A DNA stretch of 64,000 bases, from the NCBI GenBank assembly GCA_037102815.1, contig BTPP01000001.1, positions 3,187,001 to 3,251,000 on the forward strand, read 5' to 3'. The notes beneath the pieces were generated by a model. It did no database searches. It was not told where the DNA came from and saw nothing but the letters and a program-made list of their open reading frames with translations. A program made the translations under genes and the position numbers. Positions 56,903 through 64,000 of this stretch are shown one piece after another. Position 1 is the first letter of the stretch. Every line of letters starts with the position of its first letter. This DNA is from Neurospora intermedia (Eukaryota; Ascomycota; Sordariomycetes; Sordariales; Sordariaceae).

Positions 56903-58467
56903 ATGCTTCCCAGCCGAGGCCTCCTAAGGTCGACCCCAGCTTTGGGGCTCGCCAGAGCTGTAAGTTTTGTACTGTCTTTCTTCCTCTTTTTTTTTTCCCT
57001 CGGTCTTTTGTGCCAATCGAATGACACACTTCCCAATGCGCTGCAACTAACACCAGTCTCCTGCGCATAGTCCTTCAAGGCCCCTTCGTCGCGACAGTTC
57101 GGCACTGCTCTGCGTTCTTCTTTCCCCCAGGGCTCTCGCAGGATAGGAGGCCCTCTCGGCATCACAGCTACTGCTGCCGCTTCCCACCAGCTCCTCTCGT
57201 CTCTTCGTCAGGTTCGCTATGCTTCGACCGGTCCCGATGCCGCCGTCGCCGCCGATGCTGCTGCTGCTGCCGCCGCTCCCGCCCCCGCGCCCGTCGATGC
57301 TGTCGCCGCTACACCCGTCGAGCTTACCGGCAGCGATCTCCTCAACCTCCCCGAACAGATCGGCTTCCTCAAGACCCTCGGCCTCGACTATGGCTGGGGT
57401 GTTACCTCGATGATGCAATGGCTTACCGAGCACGTCTACGTCTACTCCGGCCTCCCCTGGTGGGCCACTCTTGCTGCCGTCGCTGCCATCGTCAGAGTCG
57501 CCATCTTCAAGCCCTCTCTCGGCGCTTCGCAGGAGTCCCAGAAGATGCAGGATCTCAACAAGAACCCCAAATATGCCGCCATCATGGCCAAGGTCAAGGA
57601 GGCCTCCTTCGACACTACCAAGCAGAACGACCTCGTCAAGTATAGGCAGGAGATGGCTCTCATGACCAAGAATGCCGGCATCAACTACTTCAAGGTCTTC
57701 ATTCCCTTCATTCAAGTTCCTATCGGTTTCGGCATGTTCCGTCTCATTCGCGGAATGGCCGCCCTTCCTGTCGAAAGCTTGGAGACTGGTGGCACCCTGT
57801 GGTTCCCCGACCTTACTGTTGCCGACCCTTACTTCGCTCTTCCCATTGCCAGTGCCTGTCTGTTTGTTGCCTCCATGAGGGTAAGCTGTCCCTGGTACCC
57901 CAAATTGGAAAGATGCATTGCTAACATAGAATGTACTCTCTGCCATAGAAACCCATCCCCTACATGGCCCCCCAGCAGGCGCGCATGATGAAGTCGATGG
58001 GTCTCGTCCTTGTCCCCGTCTCCATCTTCGCTACCGCGTGGCTTCCCGCTGCACTGCAGTGGTATTTCCTCGTCTCCGCGATCGGCCAGTACTTCCAGGC
58101 CAGCATTTTCCACCTTCCCGCCTTCCGCCGGTGGGTTGGTCTCCCCGAGCTTGTTCCCGGTGGCATGCGTGGACCTTCCCCCTTCGCCAAGGCAGCGGCT
58201 CCCAGCAGCACCATTCAGTACGTTGCGCCTAGGACGATGGATACCACCGCGACGCCTGTCGACTCGGGTTCCATCCTTGGCGATATCAAGGACTCGAGCA
58301 ACTTCGTAAAGGAGAAGCTTGAGGACTGGAAGAAGAAGAATGACAACACCAACATTCACTCGCGCGCCAAGGAGTATGAGGAGAGGAGAGCGTTGGAGGA
58401 ACACGAGGCCTACCTTGCTCGTCTCGAGTTGAAGAAGCAGAAGCAGAAGGGGCGCAAGAACCATTAA
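56903..58467 (+). CDS. oxa1: mitochondrial inner-membrane insertase Oxa1
   Basis: Three exons (56903-56959, 57071-57880, 57949-58467) encode 461 residues; introns of 111 and 68 bp have GTAAGT/GTAAGC donors. The transit peptide is basic (LPSRGLLRSTPALGLARA, then SRQFG). The YidC/Oxa1 core is seen in the first helix VYSGLPWWATLAAVAAIVRV, the loop SQKMQDLNKNPKYAAIMAKV, then FKVFIPFIQVPIGFGMFRLI and later helices ACLFVASMR and GLVLVPVSIFATAWLP. A Lys-rich coiled-coil tail (about 405-461, KLEDWKKKN, LELKKQKQKGRKNH) is the ribosome-binding end. It inserts mtDNA-encoded and some imported proteins into the inner membrane. A transposon ends 77 bp before the ATG. Confidence 0.96.
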
Positions 58468-59368
58468 ATGGGATATGAATTGCAGATGATGTCCAAGATC
58501 TTGACGATTCGTCTCTCGGAGCAACACATACGATTCTTGAGAAGCCGTGTTCCGAAGCCGGCGCCAAGCTCAAGTTTCACTAATCATCTTGTACACCAGA
58601 GAGGTCTAGTTTTAGGACTCAGCCCTCCTGTATTTGCTTCAGCGTACCCTGCAATGGCTGAACAAGCCACGCTTATGACTTCGACTTGTACACTACCCCC
58701 TTTTGTACTATACAATCTAGACATGTTTGGTTGACTGGCGTTTTTTTTAGCAGCGGTAAAGTATATCACTTGTTCTTTGGGTTACCGCTTCATACCATAC
58801 TAGACGATGATTTGACAATACAACCGGCGTAGGCAGTGTATGTGTGCCTGTCGATCACAGGAGTATTGAAATGCAGAATTCCATCCTGTGATGATACCCG
58901 CCAACCATACAGTATTTGCAGAAGTTGTAGAAATTTTCCAACGAAAAATTGGTGTCTGATTGATTGGGCCCAGCGCCATCGGAGAAGAAACATGAAAGCT
59001 GAGCAGAGGGGGTTCGGTCCTGTTCGACGAGCACGCAATCCCGCCCGAAGTGAGTAAGAGTCCTCTCCATGGATGGCGTCAACATGGGATTGGGAGAATG
59101 ACATGTCTTTATCTAGATCACCAAATCACATGTCCAACTTATTCTATGAACGCTGACTTCCCCGACGATAACATCAGTTTTATACTTGTATCCGCTAAGT
59201 CACAACGACAGCTCTACTCTCCTTGCTTCACTAAGCTTAGCCGCAACAACTTTCAAATACATACCAGTTCTCATCGCCCGTTCAGAAGGCTCTTCACCAC
59301 CAGAGACATACAAACTCCATCCTCTACTCACTATCCAGTAACCACGACTTTGACCATCACCCATCAAG
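58468..59368. other. 3' flank of oxa1 and upstream of the carbonic anhydrase remnant
   Basis: No gene seen. The last 100 bases before 59369 look like a former leader (CA-rich, ending CATCAAGATG). Confidence 0.45.
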
Positions 59369-60311
59369 ATGCCCGTCGCCAACGAAGACATCGCCACCCG
59401 CCTTGAGGCTACCTCGGCGTCTTACTCCTCCACCTTCGACAAAGGCCATCTCGCTCTTCCGCCCGCACCGCGAAGAAGTATCTCGTCCTCACCTGCATGG
59501 ACGCCCGAATCGATCCTGCTAGAGCCTTTGGGATCGAGTTGGGTGATGCGTGTGTGATTAAGAATGTACGTTGTGTTATGTTATGTTAGGTTGTATATTC
59601 CCCCAGATTCGCTTCTCTCAGTCATTTTAGTTTGGAGTATATTTCCATTCTGCCCAGTAACAACACCTACTACCTACGTACCTGCCTGCCTTACCTCATC
59701 ATCAGTAAATCACTTAAACTGTCTCTATAGGCCAAGTCATGACTGATCAGACTTAGAAAAATTAATAATAATGAGAAATGGACTGGCCGGCGCATCAAGC
59801 AAAGACGCCCTCCGCAGCACCGCCATCAGCCAACAACTCCTGGCCACACAAGGAAGCCATTGTCATCGTCAAGCATACCGGGTGCGGCATGTTGACGTTC
59901 AAGAATGAGGATGCTTACCTATGAAGTTCTCGAGAGGTATCTTGGGTATGTATCTTGCTTTATCACATCCTTTTTCTTTTTTTTTTTTTTTGTCTTTCTC
60001 TCTTCTATCCTTGTATCCTTTCTATTTTGCATTACAGTTTTTTTTGTTTTTTTTTTCTTCTTGACCATTGCCCTGGTGCCACAGCGTGCGATTTGGCAAA
60101 GGCCAAATTGACTGACTGGATACAAGAACAGTGCTGAAGCACGAAGGGAGCTCGAGGAAAAAAAGTTGGATTTCCTCCCTTTCCCTGAGCTAAAACAGGC
60201 TATTCAGGACGATGTCGAGTTCCTGAGGGGGACCAAGTTGGTGAAGGATGAGATCCTGTCAGTGGATGGGCGTATGAGGTCGAGACGGGGAAGACGGTCA
60301 GAGTTGTTTAA
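59369..60311 (+). pseudogene. beta-carbonic anhydrase gene, broken by at least three frameshifts
   Basis: The start reads MPVANEDIATRLEATSASYS and FDKGHLALPP. Near 59465 the sense shifts to a frame with KYLVLTCMDARIDPARAFG and GDACVIKN, which carries the CxDxR zinc/active-site motif. An intron-like GTACGT follows at 59567. Further on, ASSKDALRSTAISQQLL shifts near 59852 to EAIVIVKHTGCGMLTFKNED, which carries HxxC. After a T-rich stretch (59970-60056) come KLDFLPFPELKQAIQDDVEF and LVKDEIL. A last shift near 60255 gives GWAYEVETGKTVRVV and the stop at 60309. All expected parts are present in order, so this is a decayed member of the small fungal beta-CA group, which interconverts CO2 and bicarbonate. 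Confidence 0.8.
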
Positions 60312-60761
60312 TTTGCTAGCGGACGGTAACGCTGTTTGCTTTGGCATCAGAGATAGGGAGGCTGGGTAGGTTAGTATAAGCGTGGAAACACGGAATCAGA
60401 TGGACGATGAATGATACTGGACAGACGTTGCAGCATTGAAGCAGACGTTAACTTGAATGAAAATTGAAAATCGTGTCTATGACTGTGCCACGGCCTAGCC
60501 TAAACGCCTTGCTCCCTCTATCCGGTCTATCTAACAAATAAGAGAATAGAACTTTTCTGACACCAATTCTAAACTCTAAGTGATAATCTGAAATGCCCCG
60601 TGTCTATCTCAGTCCTCGTGGTGTCGTCAAGGAAACAAAACAAAACGTTTGTGCATGTAAAAACCAAGGTAACGTAAATGCCAGGTTGGGTATCTTTGTC
60701 ATGATCAATAACAGGGATGTGTCCCCTTCAGTCGTGTGCTTCTCTCGCGGTCCCGTGTCAA
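60312..60761. other. spacer and 3' region of the helicase gene
   Basis: No gene. It holds the 3' flank of the minus-strand helicase gene. Confidence 0.45.
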
Positions 60762-62852
60762 TTAGAAGGCCTCACGCCTGTTGTCCTCGCGTCTCGGTCT
60801 TTTGTTCCGGGAACCGCCAGAAGAGCCGGGAGGGGCAGAATCGTCACGCGGCTTCTTGAAGCTATTGTTCCTGTCACCACCGGCACCACCAGGACCACCA
60901 CGTCCTCTACCGCCAAAGCCACCGCGGCCGCGGCCACCACCACGAGGAGCGCCTCCATTAGGACTATTGCCAAAGAAGGAAGCATCCACATCGCGGGCAG
61001 CATCACGGCCACCATCACGGCCACCATCACGACCAGCATCACGACCACCACCGCGGGGGGCAGATTGGTTCGGCCTGTTGCCGCCATTCCGCTGTCCTCT
61101 CAGAGATGGGCCGGTATTCTTGATCAGGCCAGGAACACCCTTGAGGCCCATCTTCCCAATTGTAGACGCCTCAATGGCCGGGGGCTCCTCGCAGCCGAGG
61201 GAGAAGGCGTAGCGATTGGCGACCTGAACCATCTGAGCGGGCGTGATCTTCATCTTGCTGCGCATGGTGTTGACGAAGCCAAGATATGCCACGTAGGCCT
61301 GGGCCTTGACCTGATCGGGAACCTTGGCCAGTGACTGGCTGATGATCGAGGCCGAGTCGACGGCGGCCGCCTTGGGATGGTCCAGCTTGGACTGGGCCAT
61401 GGGAAACTGGCGGTTGCGCTCCACAAACCAAAAATCTTCGGGGGTGATAATCATGACGGCGCGGCCACCTTTGCCAGCGCGACCGGTTCTTCCGACACGG
61501 TGAACGTACTGCTCGCTGTTGAGGGGAATTCCGACCTGGATGACAAGGTGGATATCGGGAAAGTCCAAGCCACGTCCAACCACGTCCGAGGCAAAGAGGA
61601 TACCGCTGTCGGTGTTCTTGAACTCCTCGGTCGTCCTGGTGCGTTGCGCCTGGTTCATGCGCGATTGCATCTGCCATACAGGTAGCTTCGCCGGGGAAGC
61701 GCCGCCCGTGTGACCGAAAAGGGTGTACAACAGAGCGGCCTGTCTGGCGGTTGAGCAGAACACGACAGCCTTGAGCTTGGGGTTGTCATAGCGTTCAGCT
61801 GACAGAAGGTTGTGCAGAGTGGGGAGGACATCGTCAACTGAATCGACCTTCATGTATGACTGAGGGACGCTGTTGATGGTCGGGGCCTCGTTTTCGTCAA
61901 CCGTGGAGATGTGAGCGTGCTTGGGAGCGAGAACGTGGTGCAGCACCTTGTGGATCGACGGAGGGAGCGTGGCACTGAAGCACATACCCTGCCAGCCAGC
62001 CAGTTGCTTCTTGGGCAAGCTTGTGAGGATTTTGGTCAGGGCGGGCAAGAAGCCTTGATCAAGCATGCAGTCGGCCTCATCCAGGACCAAGCAGCGGAGG
62101 TTGTTGAACTTTTGTTTTACACGCTCGTCGGAAAGGTAGTCATCAAGACGTCCGGGGGTGGCCACGAGGATGGTGGGCTTGCCACGAAGGAACTTGCTGA
62201 GACTGGAGGCCTTGGCGCTACCACCAACGGCAAGATGGCACTCGAACCGGGGATTGCACTGGCTGACCAGCTTCTCACACTCATCCACGATCTGCTGGGC
62301 GAGCTCACGCGTGGGAGCCAGGATCAACAAGGCAACCTGGGAAGGGTCAAGGTCCTTGGCGTTCAAGAGCGTGTGCAGGGCGGGGAGAAGGAAGGCAATG
62401 GTCTTGCCGGTGCCGGTCTTGGCCTGGACGAGGCAGTCCTGGGTAAAGGAGCCCATGTTAAGGACCTTTTCCTGAACGGGCGTCATGTTTGCATAGCCCA
62501 TGGCGTCGAGGGCCTTGAGCAGGCGGGCATCGAGGCGGCCAGCCATATCGGCGTAAACACCCGGCATGTCGGCGACAGGGGCGGGAGAGACTTGGGAAGC
62601 GGGAGTAACAGCAGCAGCCTCCTGGCGAGAGGGGCCAGAGGTCGAGAAAGAAGCTGAACGAGGAGTGAGGCTGTTGCGGTAAGGGAGCTGTTGAAGTGTC
62701 TGGCCAGTCGAGAGTCTGGCTGGAACGGTGGCAGAAGAGTGAAGCAGAAGTGAGGTGAGAGGGTATGAGACAGGGCGGGACAAAGAGGCACCAAGAACGC
62801 GATTGTTTGATCGGGTAAGAAGGCGAGAGATGGAGGGACTGGCCTTCATCAT
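60762..62852 (-). CDS. mitochondrial DEAD-box RNA helicase, Mss116 type
   Basis: A single exon of 696 residues from the Met pair at 62852/62849; the frame is open to 62996, but that extension is hydrophobic and looks like leader. The N-terminus is Ser/Arg/Leu-rich (MMKASPSISRLLTRSNNRV), as in matrix presequences. Helicase motifs are in order: AKTGTGKT (144-151), APTRELA, TPGRLDD, DEAD (258-261), SAT (293-295), FASDVVGRGLDFPD and HRVGRTGRAG. The tail is RGG/Gly/Asp-rich (GGRGRGGFGGRGRGG) and basic. Yeast Mss116 helps group I/II intron splicing and translation in mitochondria. Assignment to this group rests on the presequence and the RGG-type tail; another organellar DEAD-box helicase is possible. 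Confidence 0.9.
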   Translation of the reverse strand: MMKASPSISRLLTRSNNRVLGASLSRPVSYPLTSLLLHSSATVPARLSTGQTLQQLPYRNSLTPRSASFSTSGPSRQEAAAVTPASQVSPAPVADMPGVYADMAGRLDARLLKALDAMGYANMTPVQEKVLNMGSFTQDCLVQAKTGTGKTIAFLLPALHTLLNAKDLDPSQVALLILAPTRELAQQIVDECEKLVSQCNPRFECHLAVGGSAKASSLSKFLRGKPTILVATPGRLDDYLSDERVKQKFNNLRCLVLDEADCMLDQGFLPALTKILTSLPKKQLAGWQGMCFSATLPPSIHKVLHHVLAPKHAHISTVDENEAPTINSVPQSYMKVDSVDDVLPTLHNLLSAERYDNPKLKAVVFCSTARQAALLYTLFGHTGGASPAKLPVWQMQSRMNQAQRTRTTEEFKNTDSGILFASDVVGRGLDFPDIHLVIQVGIPLNSEQYVHRVGRTGRAGKGGRAVMIITPEDFWFVERNRQFPMAQSKLDHPKAAAVDSASIISQSLAKVPDQVKAQAYVAYLGFVNTMRSKMKITPAQMVQVANRYAFSLGCEEPPAIEASTIGKMGLKGVPGLIKNTGPSLRGQRNGGNRPNQSAPRGGGRDAGRDGGRDGGRDAARDVDASFFGNSPNGGAPRGGGRGRGGFGGRGRGGPGGAGGDRNNSFKKPRDDSAPPGSSGGSRNKRPRREDNRREAF

Positions 62853-64000
62853 CGAGTGAAAAGAGAACAATGAAGGAAGATGATGATGAGGGAAGGGCGA
62901 TGTAGTGGTGAAAGGGAAAGAGTGGAAGAGAGCAAAGGTAGGTAAAACCCAAAAAGGGAAGGGAAGGACGTTTGCTGCCAAGCCACGTCGTCCCAAGTGA
63001 AAGTTTCGACAGAACCCTAGTGCCAGTACAGGGCAGTTATCATTGGCCCAGGGAGCCAGGCATCAACTAACAGTGGGCTTTTAGTTTGCTGAGGCGAATG
63101 GGAGGAAATGGGGCGTTGAGACGGGGCTGTTCCAGACCTACAATTCAGGCCCGATGCCGTTACAGTGGGGTGCCTGGTGCGGCTGACACGTGCGAGAATG
63201 GAACTGAACTGAACCTAGAACCCCCGCCACCCTTTCAATTTGCGCCTGCCACGGCTGAGGTGCCAAGCTCCTGTTCCTGAAAAGTGGGTCTAACCGTCCA
63301 CTCTTTCCCAAAAATAGGAAAAACCAAACAATGATTCCGTTGCGACAACAAAAGGAAGGACCCCTACAGACGACGTCTTTCTTTGTTCAATCTCTGCCCT
63401 CAGAGGTGTCCTTTCAACTGCAGCGTGCTTATCCCTCATTGATCCTTCATCACACTCACTCTGGCAGGTGGTTCTTGGTCTGATCGATCGATGCTTAAAC
63501 GCAAACTCAGGATTAGGATCTCCAGCCACGGCTTTCATGATGGGGGCCTCACTTCTCACTACTGCTCACTCTTCACGTCTTTACGGTGTGCGAATGAGGA
63601 CAGCATGGAACAGAGCTAACAGCATATGTCACACATTCCCGACTCTTTACCATTATACGCCTTCTTCGATTGCCAGCTCACAAATCCCCATTGTCTTTGG
63701 CATCAAGGGACCGGGATGCTACCCTGCTCCGTTATTCTGTCAACAATGGGCTTGAGAACACCAAAGGCTCGACCCTGGATGGCTTTTGTCTGGTTCATCT
63801 ACAATGGGTTGAATGCCCTGTCCCATTGTCCTCGAACTCGACTCGGAAGTGGCTTCATTGTTCTCTTCATCTCTGACAATGGCTCCTTTGCTCGTCCCGC
63901 CCGTCCGTGATCTACTCGACAGTCTGTCCTTGTTCGTCGACTATTGTGGTCGCCTCGATCAAGCCGATATCATGATTCTCTTTGGCCGTTATAAGCCTTT
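62853..64000. other. upstream region of the helicase gene to the window end
   Basis: Contains the helicase promoter and leader. Frames at 63086-63280, 63290-63559 and 63468-63910 show no domain. A further gene may begin beyond the window, but nothing here supports it. Confidence 0.4.

Noticed and set aside
62853-62996. N-terminal extension of the DEAD-box helicase
   Set aside because: It is hydrophobic and Phe/His/Pro-rich; the downstream Met pair starts a better mitochondrial presequence.
1-64000. Biosynthetic gene cluster or defence island
   Set aside because: P450, oxidase, MFS transporter and Zn2Cys6 regulator are all present, but they are spread over 40 kb with unrelated and decayed genes between them, and no backbone enzyme is seen.

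Overview
This window reads as nuclear DNA of a filamentous ascomycete, most likely a Sordariomycete of the Neurospora/Sordaria type. Genes have one to four exons with short introns (mostly 54-70 bp, GTAAGT-like donors, CTAAC/CTGAC branch sites). Codons favour C at the third position. The families are typical of Pezizomycotina (CYP53 P450, Zn2Cys6 regulator, berberine-bridge-like oxidase, fungal ankyrin proteins). Long intergenic spaces and poly-A/T tracts precede genes. No LTR or viral element was recognised.

Layout. 1-4 kb: a CYP53-type benzoate 4-monooxygenase with a GC-AG intron, then a tRNA-Thr. 4.4-7.1 kb: one intact gene for a double RRM-like protein with two decayed partial copies behind it. 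7.1-10.3 kb: no convincing gene. 10.3-12.2 kb: a basic, Gly-rich, low-complexity protein. 12.7 kb: intron-bearing tRNA-Gln. 13.7-15.5 kb: FAD/amine-oxidase-like oxidoreductase. 15.6-21.3 kb: a decayed ankyrin-type gene, then an intact F-box-like/ankyrin gene. 23.3-25.8 kb: an SDR lacking the catalytic lysine, and a metallophosphoesterase. 27.1 kb: a nucleotidyltransferase-like pseudogene. 29.9-35.3 kb: a secreted FAD oxidase of the isoamyl-alcohol-oxidase type and an MFS transporter with a vacuolar sorting signal. 35.3-41.2 kb: a long non-coding stretch before a Zn2Cys6 transcription factor (41.2-43.8 kb). 45.5-49.8 kb: a 1409-residue ankyrin protein with a His/Met/Gln-rich C-terminus built of 22-residue units. 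50.9-62.9 kb: a housekeeping block of gtr1, a p47/Shp1 UBX protein, mim1/tom13, oxa1, a carbonic anhydrase pseudogene and a mitochondrial DEAD-box helicase of the Mss116 type.

Functional themes. Three genes within about 8 kb serve mitochondria: mim1 (outer-membrane insertion), oxa1 (inner-membrane insertion) and the Mss116-like helicase (organellar RNA). Gtr1 (TORC1 signalling) and p47/Shp1 (Cdc48 adaptor) lie next to them. A 642-bp non-autonomous DNA transposon with roughly 200-bp inverted arms and a TA target lies only 77 bp upstream of the oxa1 start codon. The accessory half (4-36 kb) carries single metabolic genes and several decaying paralogues, which suggests gene turnover rather than a biosynthetic cluster. 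No defence or toxin system could be supported. The most unusual items are the repeat architecture of the 1409-residue protein, the transposon at oxa1 and the lysine-less SDR.
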